Shown piece by piece: positions 10,701 to 18,631 of a DNA stretch of 51,695 bases. Below the pieces are notes generated by a model. That model saw nothing but the letters and a program-made list of their open reading frames with translations, had not been told where the DNA came from and searched no databases. The stretch comes from a virus. Location of the stretch: IMG/VR virus record IMGVR_UViG_3300009370_000043, positions 1 through 51,695 of that record. One strand, given 5' to 3'. Every line of letters starts with the position of its first letter. Positions within the stretch are counted from its first letter, which is position 1. Position numbers and translations under genes: made by a program.

Positions 10701-11398
10701 ATACAGCCTTTAGTAACGCAGAGAGGGCTTATTTTAGGAGCATCTCAGAAGATCAAAGAACTGGCAACTCACTGGTGCCACCAAACAAAGTGCAGTTTAG
10801 AGAAACCCCGACGAATGACGTCATCATGATGATCTACAGGACTGACAAAATAAACCCAAATGTTGCCAACTATAAACAACTGTACGAGAGTTTTGCTGGT
10901 CCACCACATAAGCTTTTAGATCCAGACCCTCACGCTCCTATGATCCGCCGAGCAAAAGCTTACGACTTTATAGACGATTTGCAGCCGAACAAAAAGTATT
11001 ATTATACATTTAGAACAATGAACTTTGCAAAACAAATGTCAAACCCTTCTCCGATATACGAAGTAGAGCTTCAGTCGGACGAAGGATTTAAAACAGCAGT
11101 AATTCAAGAGTATGTTCCGCCGATATCAACTGCTAAAGCACCCTCTAAAAAGATGGTGAAAAAGGTAGAGATAAAGGCAGCAGATATACAATCACTGCCC
11201 TATCAAGAAACAAGTCAAGCACTTGGGGCTATAGATACTCGTACTGGGTATTTTTCATCTTTTAAGAGTTTGATCAACCAAGCGGGAACCAACGGAATAC
11301 TGAACAACAAGTTTGTTGTCAGGCTCACTTCCCGTGATACAGGAAGGAAAATTGATATTGCAATTGAGTTTGAGAGCAGCGAAAAAACCAGAAACTAA
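7784..11398 (+). CDS. Large virion structural protein (1204 aa), TTG start
   Basis: 1204 residues. The start is TTG at 7784 (MAAGDNNRNERQYRR), supported by a good Shine-Dalgarno (gagagga, about 7770-7776) and by being four bases after the preceding stop. A segment near residues 1060-1110 (PNKKYYYTFRTMN...SNPSPIYEVEL) looks like a fibronectin type III strand pattern. Such domains are common on exposed phage tail proteins. Residues about 845-860 are Arg/Pro-rich. Otherwise unrecognised. A tail or baseplate role is inferred from neighbours. Confidence 0.8.
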   Translation: MAAGDNNRNERQYRRPNQRGEVVVNPATLADRRKDFVNDLTLAADETGSYVGSNRYFYEIDREDYTPAQGAKKFNSFDVLYGDRSPNFEARDIVVQRDVKYLDPLNRFYSMGMDKNFKLLSDTPLETDDDAPGTLRRLTLERQTSVNINFNLGGYMRQAATYKPRGISVKQAEEWRDAFHAGKKPPAGEEDSRVYDQNPAATPRNIGDAKGAHKSLVFAAGYPSGSTDSNPFNFAKELVRLAKQGQLRAFEDLDEVLDFFARDTDQSTGNDITQGDWHKTMLIQKYRQNFVSWNTPGQQGTIWRPGMRGGYTRISEPSARMKIILNELDVEGGTPWTQFTNFYNDHENFLMERGGGNTDPDKVMHPRRGRNNNYLDDNDRPVGTPYVGYNHTLHAVFKELAEELELDEILDIAEKCLLPSERIALVTGKPPITYEFYDFQTTTKFVNDPYTRVLNELPGTRQSFEASVQRGAYVTSEYNYAVRGYQNALAQFIIPEAALPNMYVYQLAAGRQVRQLEQRIGGRGWDDSPNGRELQGNYDRLIRLGEFITGSLPRINEGGMRAYFTQYGRVMQNKNLTVDLTSELARRYYNIATDAGSMDLYSELNHKKYDFPWYVELGIPMITTGTFGDLVSNTLTTTGLVNSVTNMNPNAKSFKITSYGIIAPQGTDRIGEEEDDTRQRQPEVVRQRANLKIFNFDRWSESVLRNINNNGGLTDITTRGPVLDQNGGPTTATAWFNITKRAILSHARDRMVTYKELLRGQKVFSDSETILFKLVKYEMVPVNRARPQGPFRKTILQNYFFANISTVDMIDFVDTQVKYDKYYHYELYAYDVVYGSKFEFRTRVGVYPPVRPRPRGGRPEAPEPNKQACFFSFNVDTKPNVKIIEYPINSDRWKVSTATGRGGTYASNQASPLPGGRPDEIVGGVNYPRVRVQAYPPLPPQVTLFSYKGRDDKLLINLAPTPGEYLDADALNYTAFSNAERAYFRSISEDQRTGNSLVPPNKVQFRETPTNDVIMMIYRTDKINPNVANYKQLYESFAGPPHKLLDPDPHAPMIRRAKAYDFIDDLQPNKKYYYTFRTMNFAKQMSNPSPIYEVELQSDEGFKTAVIQEYVPPISTAKAPSKKMVKKVEIKAADIQSLPYQETSQALGAIDTRTGYFSSFKSLINQAGTNGILNNKFVVRLTSRDTGRKIDIAIEFESSEKTRN

Positions 11399-11416
11399 CA
11401 AAAACAATAAAATGCG

Positions 11417-11424
11417 ACTATTTA
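11417..11424 (+). promoter_or_regulatory. ACTATTTA motif (putative late promoter element)
   Basis: ACTATTTA in the 76-base gap between the 1204-aa gene and the next gene, whose ATG is at 11475. This is one of about a dozen copies that sit ahead of + strand genes in this window. No -35 hexamer is evident. Confidence 0.5.
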
Positions 11425-11474
11425 CTAAGAGCCAAAAAATCTCAAAACAATAGTTACACAAAGAGGAAGATAAC

Positions 11475-12521
11475 ATGGCATTTTTAGACAACAGCGGTGA
11501 CATTATTTTGGACGCAGTTTTGACGGATACTGGACGCAAGCGTCTTGCTGCCGGCGACGGCAGTTTTCGTATAGCAAAATTTGCTTTTGGTGATGACGAA
11601 ATAGACTACAGTTTATATAGAAACAGTAATGCGTCCGAAGGTGCTCACCCTAGCGGTTCAGCATATTATGATATAAACATCTTACAGACACCAGTCTTAG
11701 AGGCTTTTACAAATAATACTTCGATCTTGAACCACAAACTTGTTTCGTATACCCGTGAAGATCTTTTGTATCTTCCTGTTCTCAAGATAAATGATACAGT
11801 GTCGCAGACTGTTGATAAAAACACAACGCCATTTACCGATATCCCTACTGGAGGGTATTTGATAGCAGCCGATTACACGACGGCTAATCCTGATACTTAT
11901 AAAACGAGCGCAGCAACAACGTCCCCATTTAGAACATTTATTGGACTACTGCGTGGAAACAGAACATTTGCTACGGCAGGACAATTCGTTTGTATTGATC
12001 AAGGGATTGACAATACGGACCTGTCAATTGAAAAATTAGATGCTGCGGACCCTCTTAGAGAAACACAATATTTGATAGAGATGGACAACCGCCTTGGGCA
12101 GATTCTCTCAATGGACGGAACTACCGTAGCTAGACCGTCATTTGTCGATGATGATAACATTGCAAGTTATTACTTCTCTCTGAACTCAAATGCAAACTAT
12201 TTTTCTGCCCCTGATGGAAATGCTCCAGGGGTAGCAGAATTTAATGTTTCAACTAACAAGGACAATCCAGCAGATACATTCTCTGTTATCGGAAACACAA
12301 ACGGCGGTCGATATGGAACTCGTCTGTCGTTCAGAATACTGGCCGCAGAAAACCTACAAACAAGCAACGTATTATTTACCAAGCTTGGCGGTACAACTGC
12401 CGCAAGTTATGTAAACGCTACGGGAACCACATTTAGATATATTGACTCCACAATTAGAGTCACAGGCTTCACGACAGGATACCGAGTAGATATTCCTGTT
12501 CGGTATTTGAAGCAGACTTGA
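11475..12521 (+). CDS. Virion structural protein with 'LTDTGRKRLAxG..FAFGDDEIDY' N-terminus
   Basis: 348 residues, Shine-Dalgarno agagga before the ATG. Residues 1-50 hold the LTDTGRKRLAAGDGSF and FGDDEIDY motifs, shared in pattern with the 340-residue protein at 3127. The remainder is Thr/Asn/Ser-rich and beta-like with no catalytic signature. It is followed closely by two more virion genes (12534 and 13686) with which it probably forms one transcription unit downstream of the ACTATTTA motif at 11417. Likely a tail or fibre-associated component; the exact role is unknown. Confidence 0.8.
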   Translation: MAFLDNSGDIILDAVLTDTGRKRLAAGDGSFRIAKFAFGDDEIDYSLYRNSNASEGAHPSGSAYYDINILQTPVLEAFTNNTSILNHKLVSYTREDLLYLPVLKINDTVSQTVDKNTTPFTDIPTGGYLIAADYTTANPDTYKTSAATTSPFRTFIGLLRGNRTFATAGQFVCIDQGIDNTDLSIEKLDAADPLRETQYLIEMDNRLGQILSMDGTTVARPSFVDDDNIASYYFSLNSNANYFSAPDGNAPGVAEFNVSTNKDNPADTFSVIGNTNGGRYGTRLSFRILAAENLQTSNVLFTKLGGTTAASYVNATGTTFRYIDSTIRVTGFTTGYRVDIPVRYLKQT

Positions 12522-12533
12522 TAAGGAATAACC

Positions 12534-13673
12534 ATGGCTACTTCTTTTAAAACACTACAAACATCGGACATTCAGTCAACAAGGACAAAGCTTCACGAGG
12601 CGATTCCGATTACTGGTACAATCGTTTCTGGAACTTACTTACCAACACTGAATATCAAAAATTACACTCATGGTATGTTCCAGAGTGTTTATGATTATCC
12701 GTACCTCAGTTCTTCTGCTAACCATATTTTTGACATAACTTTGGGTCTTAGTGCCAACTCGGCTCTTTCTGGTTCCGGAGTAGTCCAGGGGAAGCAAAAA
12801 TTACAAATATATAATCAAATGGCACAAATACTTGCCGGTCATGATGCGACTGGTAGTATTAGGCAGTTTGATAAAGATGGAGACCTGACAGGTGGTGATA
12901 AATTCGATGATGCTATCTTCTTTAACTTCTCTCGCCTGCTGACCAAAGACGAGTTCCAAAAAGGAACTTTCCGAATGAACTTTAGCGTTAATCCTACAAG
13001 CTCTTATTCCCAGGCTGCCTTAACAACCAACGTAATTAAGGTCCAAGATTCAAGCGGCTCAACTTCCTTTAAGACAAATTCTCCCGCTGGAGAATATAAT
13101 ATTCTTTATGCCACTTCCTCTAATAGTGGAACCTTTGAGACTATACTAACAGACAACCAAGGACTTCCTTGCGGACTGATTTATTACCAAGCAGGTATTG
13201 TTGTCTTGACTTCATCGTTATTCAAGACTGTTGCTAGTGGTGGTCTTCTTAGTCGAGGACTTTATGGTTGGGGCGAAAACCTTGCTGCAAATACTGGCGG
13301 CAAGATGACTATGAACAGTGCATCAAACTTTGGAGTCGATGATGATATTGTAAGTGCATCTATTAGTGGCACTTGCGACGATCTTAGAAACAGACTACAG
13401 GATATTTACTTTACCAACACCACAGAACTAAATTCTACAATTTATTTCTGCCGTGGTAATGCCGGAGAGTTTAATTACTCCAGCAACCCAACATATTTAT
13501 CCAAGAGTCAAATTAGGGTTAAGGAAACAAGAGAGGATAGTCCTGTTTCTTACATTACCACTGTTGGGCTCTATGGGGCAAACAATGAGCTTTTAGCCGT
13601 TGCCAAACTCAGCGAACCTCTCAAGAAAACCCCATCAAACGAGTTTACATTGCGGGTTAGATTAGACTATTAG
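12534..13673 (+). CDS. Virion structural protein with C-terminal 'VGLYxxxNELLAVAKLSEPLKK' domain
   Basis: 379 residues, start at ATG after aagga. The last 50 residues contain SYITTVGLYGANNELLAVAK, then LSEPLKK and a terminal TLRVRLDY. The following gene (13686) ends with the same pattern, so the C-terminal domains are paralogous. Such a shared end suggests that both proteins dock to the same partner or oligomerise by the same module (inference). The rest is Ser/Thr/Asn-rich. Probably part of the baseplate or tail-fibre assembly. Confidence 0.8.
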   Translation: MATSFKTLQTSDIQSTRTKLHEAIPITGTIVSGTYLPTLNIKNYTHGMFQSVYDYPYLSSSANHIFDITLGLSANSALSGSGVVQGKQKLQIYNQMAQILAGHDATGSIRQFDKDGDLTGGDKFDDAIFFNFSRLLTKDEFQKGTFRMNFSVNPTSSYSQAALTTNVIKVQDSSGSTSFKTNSPAGEYNILYATSSNSGTFETILTDNQGLPCGLIYYQAGIVVLTSSLFKTVASGGLLSRGLYGWGENLAANTGGKMTMNSASNFGVDDDIVSASISGTCDDLRNRLQDIYFTNTTELNSTIYFCRGNAGEFNYSSNPTYLSKSQIRVKETREDSPVSYITTVGLYGANNELLAVAKLSEPLKKTPSNEFTLRVRLDY

Positions 13674-13685
13674 TGGAGGTGGAAA

Positions 13686-15581
13686 ATGCCATTCCTCCAC
13701 GAGTTTGGTCCAGACGACATATTCATTAATCGCCTTGAGACGGCTCCGCAGTATGAGTTTGTCGGATATAGCGGAAGCCTGTATTTTAACAACGGAAAAC
13801 CTACCGCAAACAATCTTGTAACCGGCACTGTAAATTTAAATGAATTAAATATTGATCGCACTCCTATCTCTGGTGCCGATGAAAACAGATCAGCCACGGG
13901 GTCATTGACTCTGTTAGATATTTCAGCAGCTTCCGTGCTCAGTGGAACTATTGTATTAGAGGATGGAGGTGGGCGCAAAGTAATCTTTCAATATGATGAG
14001 AATTATACCGCAGCCAAACCAACTAAATATCTTGGGGACGAAACAATATCATCTTCTAATTTTGTCAAGGGATATGGGGCTATTGCCTGGTATAAGATAG
14101 GCTGCCAAGGCGGATATTCTACCGATGCGGACCATGCCATTGCTGTATTTAACGCCATTTCGCTAGCTAACGGAACCAGAAGAGCCCCCGCCATCGACTA
14201 CTCTGTGGGTGCCGGGCAGCTTATCCCAGACCTTGCAATTGATGTACATAGGAACGGAAATGTTTTAAGCCTAACACAGTCCAGGGGCAAATACACAATG
14301 CAAAACGCTGTTCCTTCCAACCCTGGAATTTTGGGCAACACCCCTATCTTAATTGCAAACAGCAGCAGTGGGTGCCACTTAACTTTGAGCGCAAGTTCTG
14401 TCGGTTTTGGCGGCGGTGCAGCCAAAAATAGTATTCACACATATGTTGTGAAAGATGGCAACATGTCGTCTTTTAAGAGTATTGCAACAGGAACTTATAA
14501 TGAAGCAGATTACGGCACACTTTTAACGGGAGCATACCCTCTAACATCGAGCATTGATAGAAACTATATTTACGGCGGTCGTGTGCTGCCTTATAGGAAG
14601 TTTGCTCCAAACAACAAAGGAGCTACAGATCCTGCCGACCCAGGGTTCCACTCAACTGATACATATTTTAGTCAAAGTAGACCTGTGCTCGCCCTAAGAA
14701 ATATAATAGACAAGTATAGGATTCAAAGTCCAGCGTTTACTTTTTCGGGGAGTAAAACAGCCGACCCGACAATTCCCCCTTATCTTACGGGAGCTATTAA
14801 TCTTATTAGCGTTCCAGCCATATTTTATGGATCTCAAATTGAAAAGGGTAGTGTTGATTTAAAATTCTATTATACAGGATCTCTGCTGGATCAAGCAAAA
14901 GACGAAAAAAGAAATGGAGAACTTATCTCTACTAAATCGGGGTCATCAGTTAGTGGGTCAACAGTTGGGGTTGTTCTTTATGACGAAGGGTTTATATTAT
15001 TATACAACGAGAGAACCATCGATAGCGGTGCTATTGATTCCTATACAGGAACAGGTTCAGCCGGTGCAGGCAAAGGGTTTCAGGCTAACTGGACTTATTT
15101 CATGTCTCATCTCACAGGATCATCGGGTAGCCAAGGAATTGCAACCGGGTCTGGTGACCACTCCCCAGGCGGCGCAGTTAGAACAGATGCAAACTATGGA
15201 TACTTCCCAAGCGCCAGCCATTTTTCTTTATCCTTTAGAGGAAAAAATATTGTTCCAACAATTACTATGTTTGCAAATGCGCCTTTCGGTTCGCTAAACA
15301 ATTCACAAAACCCAACATGGATATCTTCCTCTAATTCATCTTGGAAAGAACAAATACATTTCGATAGCTCTTCTTATATTGAGCCTCACCTTATGAAAAT
15401 CAAGAACACAGTCAAGAGCGATTACAGCAACCACGAAGGCAATTTTCAGAAACAAACTTTCATTAGTAAAGTTGGAATTTATGACAAAGACAAAAACCTT
15501 CTTGGAATAGCAAAATTAGCTACCCCTGTCTTGAAAAGAGAAACAGACTCCTATACACTTAAACTTAAACTTGATTTGTAG
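13686..15581 (+). CDS. Virion structural / fibre-like protein with shared C-terminal domain
   Basis: 631 residues, strong Shine-Dalgarno (ggaggt, 13676-13681) before ATG 13686. It is Gly/Ser/Thr-rich throughout, as fibre and baseplate proteins are. The C-terminus (FISKVGIYDKDKNLLGIAKL, then TPVLKRETDSYTLKLKLDL) matches the pattern at the end of the 379-residue neighbour. No enzyme motif was seen. It is the last gene of the left-hand virion block; the next gene is a nuclease. Confidence 0.8.
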   Translation: MPFLHEFGPDDIFINRLETAPQYEFVGYSGSLYFNNGKPTANNLVTGTVNLNELNIDRTPISGADENRSATGSLTLLDISAASVLSGTIVLEDGGGRKVIFQYDENYTAAKPTKYLGDETISSSNFVKGYGAIAWYKIGCQGGYSTDADHAIAVFNAISLANGTRRAPAIDYSVGAGQLIPDLAIDVHRNGNVLSLTQSRGKYTMQNAVPSNPGILGNTPILIANSSSGCHLTLSASSVGFGGGAAKNSIHTYVVKDGNMSSFKSIATGTYNEADYGTLLTGAYPLTSSIDRNYIYGGRVLPYRKFAPNNKGATDPADPGFHSTDTYFSQSRPVLALRNIIDKYRIQSPAFTFSGSKTADPTIPPYLTGAINLISVPAIFYGSQIEKGSVDLKFYYTGSLLDQAKDEKRNGELISTKSGSSVSGSTVGVVLYDEGFILLYNERTIDSGAIDSYTGTGSAGAGKGFQANWTYFMSHLTGSSGSQGIATGSGDHSPGGAVRTDANYGYFPSASHFSLSFRGKNIVPTITMFANAPFGSLNNSQNPTWISSSNSSWKEQIHFDSSSYIEPHLMKIKNTVKSDYSNHEGNFQKQTFISKVGIYDKDKNLLGIAKLATPVLKRETDSYTLKLKLDL

Positions 15582-15592
15582 TAAACTAAATT

Positions 15593-16162
15593 ATGATTTT
15601 AGGTTTGGACATATCAACAACCATGGTTGGGTGTGCGGTCTTGGACCCTAAGCTGATAAAATCTGAGAACTGGGATCTGTCCAAATGCGAGACAACTTTC
15701 GACAAGGCAGAGCTTATTGGAGCAGAACTCTATTCTCTCCGGTCAGAATATAATATAGAGCACGTCTTTATCGAGACAGCTTTGAAGAGGTTTCTTCCCG
15801 GCAAGTCTCGTGCGGACACTATTATCAAGCTAGCCAAGTTCAATGGTATTATTTCTTGGATTTGTTACGAATGTTTTGATTTTTCTCCCACCTACATCAA
15901 TGTCAATACCGCCCGCTCTCTTTATGGTCTTTCTTTTCCTAGAGGGACAAAGGGACCAAAAAGAAAAAAGATGGTAATCGAAGCAGTTATCGAGAAAGAG
16001 AAGACAGCGTTTAAGTATGAGATGGCTCGTGGCGGGAGAAACTACAAAAAGGGAACCGATGATCGAGCGGATGCAGTGGTGATTGCCAGGGCTGGTGAGT
16101 TTCTTTTGCGGAACAAAGACAATAAGGGATTCTTAACAGAAAAGATAGTTTTAGTTGATTGA
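15593..16162 (+). CDS. RuvC-like Holliday junction resolvase
   Basis: 189 residues with the RNase H/RuvC fold signature. It has GLDIS at the N-terminus (Asp6), IETA with Glu61 after a beta strand, and a C-terminal TDDRADAVVIA helix supplying Asp157 and Asp160. These acidic residues bind the metals that cut DNA branches. In T4-like phages debranching before packaging is done by an unrelated enzyme (endonuclease VII), so a RuvC-type enzyme may fill that role here (inference). The start lacks a Shine-Dalgarno and lies in TAAATTATG. The gene follows virion genes and precedes replication genes. Confidence 0.8.
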   Translation: MILGLDISTTMVGCAVLDPKLIKSENWDLSKCETTFDKAELIGAELYSLRSEYNIEHVFIETALKRFLPGKSRADTIIKLAKFNGIISWICYECFDFSPTYINVNTARSLYGLSFPRGTKGPKRKKMVIEAVIEKEKTAFKYEMARGGRNYKKGTDDRADAVVIARAGEFLLRNKDNKGFLTEKIVLVD

Positions 16163-16177
16163 TGTCATATTTATTAT

Positions 16178-16363
16178 ATGAAGATTACAATGAGTCAGCT
16201 TCGTCAAATGGTACAAGAAGTTATTAACGAAGTAGAATCAGAAAAACAACGCCGATGGGCGTGTGCTCAAGCGGGCAAATCCCGCAAGAACTTTAAAGGA
16301 AAGCCAAAACTATCTAAAGCCGAAGCTGAAGAAATGTGCAAGGCAGACGTAAAAAAGAAGTAA
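16178..16363 (+). CDS. Small MKIT-tagged basic protein
   Basis: 61 residues. The first 19 (MKITMSQLRQMVQEVINEV) are an MKIT-type leader with a candidate (I/L)-x-E site at VINE. The remainder is Lys-rich (QRRWACAQAGKSRKNFKGK, then LSKAEAEEMCK) with two Cys. There is no Shine-Dalgarno; the ATG lies in TATTATATG. It is physically separated from the main cluster of tagged genes. Function unknown; a small DNA-binding internal head protein would fit its charge, but this is speculation. Confidence 0.7.
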   Translation: MKITMSQLRQMVQEVINEVESEKQRRWACAQAGKSRKNFKGKPKLSKAEAEEMCKADVKKK

Positions 16364-16370
16364 AAACTTC

Positions 16371-16401
16371 TTGACTTCTTAAAAACAAATGGTATTATAC
16401 T
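16371..16401 (+). promoter_or_regulatory. Sigma70-like promoter
   Basis: TTGACT at 16371-16376, a 16-base spacer and TATTAT at 16393-16398 (or TATACT at 16396-16401 with 19 bases). This is a near-consensus host-type promoter directly upstream of the HAD-family gene, unlike the ACTATTTA sites elsewhere. It suggests the nucleotidase/primase unit can be transcribed by unmodified host RNA polymerase. Confidence 0.65.
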
Positions 16402-16420
16402 CATGGAGGGAGGTGCTCCT

Positions 16421-17062
16421 ATGAGTTACCAAGTCTTTAGTGATATGGATGGCGTCCTCGTCAACTTTGAGGGCGGCGTTCTAAAATATATGAACGAAAA
16501 GTTCCAAGAGATTGCGAGCAATCAGGAAGAGTACAAAGCCCTGCGTGGCTCTGGTAGTCCTGATTACAAGCTCTACAAGCTTGCCCGCTCGGCAGCCAAA
16601 GAGCTTGGCGGCTGGGACGTAGAAATCAACAGGTGGCACATCGCCCGCTCTGACCAAGAGGGAAGCCTTGGACGCAACAAGCGAATCCGAGACTTCATGT
16701 ACCGACTGGTAGAGGACAACGTTGAGTTGTGGGCTAACCTTGGTTGGGAACGTGGTGGCAAAGAACTGTGGGATTATATCAAAGACATCCCAGGGTTGGA
16801 GATTCTGTCTGCCCCGATGGCTGAAGGTTCTAAGGTCGGCAAGCGGATGTGGGTTGAACGGGAACTGGGTGTTCCGCTGGAAAAAGTCAACTTGGCTGAC
16901 AGCAAGAAGCCCTACGGAGTCTGGAACGGAAAACAAGGTCTTCTGATTGACGACCGAGACAAGTACGTCAACGAGTTCCGAGAGGGTGGCGGCATCGCTA
17001 TCAAGCACGACCCTGACAATGTTGCGGCAACGATTGAACAACTCAAAGAACTTGGACTCTGA
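16421..17062 (+). CDS. HAD-superfamily 5'(3')-deoxyribonucleotidase-like phosphatase
   Basis: 213 residues from ATG 16421. An upstream in-frame ATG at 16403 overlaps the Shine-Dalgarno (gggaggtg, 16408-16415), so I prefer 16421. Motif I is DMDGVLVNF (Asp8 nucleophile, Asp10), and motif IV is LLIDDRDKYVNEFREGG near residue 180. This arrangement is typical of HAD phosphatases that dephosphorylate nucleotides. Such enzymes adjust nucleotide pools in phages. The Shine-Dalgarno lies within a short GGAG...CTCC inverted repeat just before the start. The stop overlaps the next gene's TTG by abutment (TGATTG). Confidence 0.75.
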   Translation: MSYQVFSDMDGVLVNFEGGVLKYMNEKFQEIASNQEEYKALRGSGSPDYKLYKLARSAAKELGGWDVEINRWHIARSDQEGSLGRNKRIRDFMYRLVEDNVELWANLGWERGGKELWDYIKDIPGLEILSAPMAEGSKVGKRMWVERELGVPLEKVNLADSKKPYGVWNGKQGLLIDDRDKYVNEFREGGGIAIKHDPDNVAATIEQLKELGL

Positions 17063-18010
17063 TTGTTTAGTGATCCCAACTCAGTAAAGAAAAAGAAAAT
17101 CCTTGACGAGATCCTGGGAAGACCATCTCGTCAGGGTAAGGAGTATCTGTACGAATCCAGATGTTGCTCACATCATAAGCCAAAACTATCAGTCAACTTT
17201 GACAAAAATGTGGCTAAATGTTGGGCATGTGATTGGCGAACAAAAAACTTACGACGACTTGTACGTCGCTGGGGGGATATAAGTCACATCCATAGATGGA
17301 AGGACTTTGACGCCGATGTTGAGCTAGGCGACCTAGACAACCTATTCGCCAAGGAAGAAGATTCTCCGCAGAGAATTGACCTTCCAAATGAGTTTCAAAC
17401 ACTAACTGGTCGCTCTCATTCGACCACTGCAAGATTAGCCCTAAACTATCTCCGCAAACGTGACGTTGTAGGGAAAGACATTCTGTTTTGGAAGATAGGC
17501 TACTGTGCTTCCGGCGAATACAAAAACAGAATAATCCTCCCATCATTTGACGAAGACGGTTATTGTAACTTTTTTACATCCCGCACATATGACCCCAACA
17601 TTTGGCCTCCGTATTTGAACGGACCCGGAAACAAAGACATTATATTTAACGAACTGTTGATTGATTGGGAACGAGAGGTCACTCTGGTTGAGGGCGTCTT
17701 TGATGCTATCGTTGCTGGTGAGAACAGCATCCCGCTCCTCGGCTCAACCCTACGAGAAGACAGCAGACTTTTCAGGAAGATCGTAAAAAACGACACACCA
17801 GTTCTGCTGGGGTTAGACAACGACGCACACAAAAAAGCCATGAAACTTGTGAAGGCTTTGCTGGCTTATGATATAGAAGTTCGATTGATGGACACGTCAG
17901 GCTATAAAGATATTGGAGAAATGCCACCAGATGTATTCCAAGAGCGGAAAGACAAAGCGCCGTTTATTGATTCTGATGCCTATTTATTCAAGATTGCTTT
18001 GATGGCATGA
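17063..18010 (+). CDS. DnaG-like DNA primase (CHC2 zinc finger + Toprim)
   Basis: 315 residues. The N-terminal zinc site is C35-x2-H38 ... C53-x2-C56. The catalytic Toprim domain has VEGVFDAIVAGE (Glu210) and GLDNDAHKK (Asp252, Asp254). This is the domain order of bacterial-type and T4 gp61-type primases, which make RNA primers for lagging-strand synthesis. It is shorter than DnaG (about 580 aa), as phage primases are. The start is TTG at 17063, immediately after the previous stop, with only a weak Shine-Dalgarno, which suggests translational coupling. No helicase gene is adjacent in this window. Confidence 0.85.
   Translation: MFSDPNSVKKKKILDEILGRPSRQGKEYLYESRCCSHHKPKLSVNFDKNVAKCWACDWRTKNLRRLVRRWGDISHIHRWKDFDADVELGDLDNLFAKEEDSPQRIDLPNEFQTLTGRSHSTTARLALNYLRKRDVVGKDILFWKIGYCASGEYKNRIILPSFDEDGYCNFFTSRTYDPNIWPPYLNGPGNKDIIFNELLIDWEREVTLVEGVFDAIVAGENSIPLLGSTLREDSRLFRKIVKNDTPVLLGLDNDAHKKAMKLVKALLAYDIEVRLMDTSGYKDIGEMPPDVFQERKDKAPFIDSDAYLFKIALMA
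17980..17986 (+). promoter_or_regulatory. CTATTTA motif inside primase 3' end
   Basis: CTATTTA (preceded by C rather than A) lies 34 bases before ATG 18020, within the last codons of the primase gene. It is at the same distance from a gene start as the intergenic copies and could start transcription of the tagged-gene cluster. Confidence 0.35.
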
Positions 18011-18019
18011 GGAGCATTA

Positions 18020-18631
18020 ATGAAACTATTAATGGAACAGTGGCGGAAATACCTGAATGAAGACAAAAGTCTAGTAGGAAAAATAGTAAAACTTCCTCGT
18101 GGATTATTTGCCGCCAACAAAGGCAAAGTCCTATCATTTGATGGCGAGTCTTATAAGGTAGAAGTAACCGATAAGAGAGATAGAACAAGCGTTATTACAG
18201 TTGGACGAGCAGCCATCAAAGAAGATAAAATGTCTGACATAAATGCAGACCAAGCCTACAGTACCAAAGTCAAAGGCATCAACGTCATTATCAATCTTAA
18301 AGATACTGACCTTGAGGGAACCCGACACAGCAAGGAACGCCAGTTCCGCCACGACGAAAAGATTTCCAACCAAGCCATCATCCAAGCAATTGAGATGGCC
18401 ATCGGCAAAATCATTCAAGACTTTGCGAACGGCGAACTTGCGAACGATGAGCCTTTCCATATTCGTATGGTGGGCAGAGGTAAAGTTCCAGCCCTCAACG
18501 TCATAGCCGTTTTGGATATGCGAAAAGGTCCGGACACCATAAAAGTAATTACAGTAATGAGGAAAGATGATTTCCGTACAGATAATTTTGGAGGCGGTGA
18601 GCAAAAAACTTACACCGTACAATCACGATGA
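18020..18631 (+). CDS. W-tagged protein with KOW-like and possible toxin-fold region
   Basis: 203 residues. The leader MKLLMEQWRKYLNED has a candidate prohead protease site YLNE|D. Residues about 18-50 (LVGKIVKLPRGLFAANKGKV) resemble a KOW/SH3-like barrel. Residues about 95-203 contain RHSKERQFRHDEKISNQAI followed by beta strands ending VITVMRKDDF. This layout loosely recalls small RNase-fold (RelE/BrnT/BECR) domains found as phage-delivered or toxin domains; I cannot confirm it. Shine-Dalgarno gagga precedes the ATG, and the stop overlaps the next ATG (ATGA). Confidence 0.75.
   Translation: MKLLMEQWRKYLNEDKSLVGKIVKLPRGLFAANKGKVLSFDGESYKVEVTDKRDRTSVITVGRAAIKEDKMSDINADQAYSTKVKGINVIINLKDTDLEGTRHSKERQFRHDEKISNQAIIQAIEMAIGKIIQDFANGELANDEPFHIRMVGRGKVPALNVIAVLDMRKGPDTIKVITVMRKDDFRTDNFGGGEQKTYTVQSR

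Noticed and set aside
16403-16420. ATG 16403 as the start of the HAD-family gene
   Set aside because: It lies on top of the Shine-Dalgarno for ATG 16421 and only a base or two after the promoter -10 element.
16481-17041. 186-codon - strand frame opposite the HAD-family gene
   Set aside because: Antisense shadow of a gene with clear HAD motifs; no Shine-Dalgarno.
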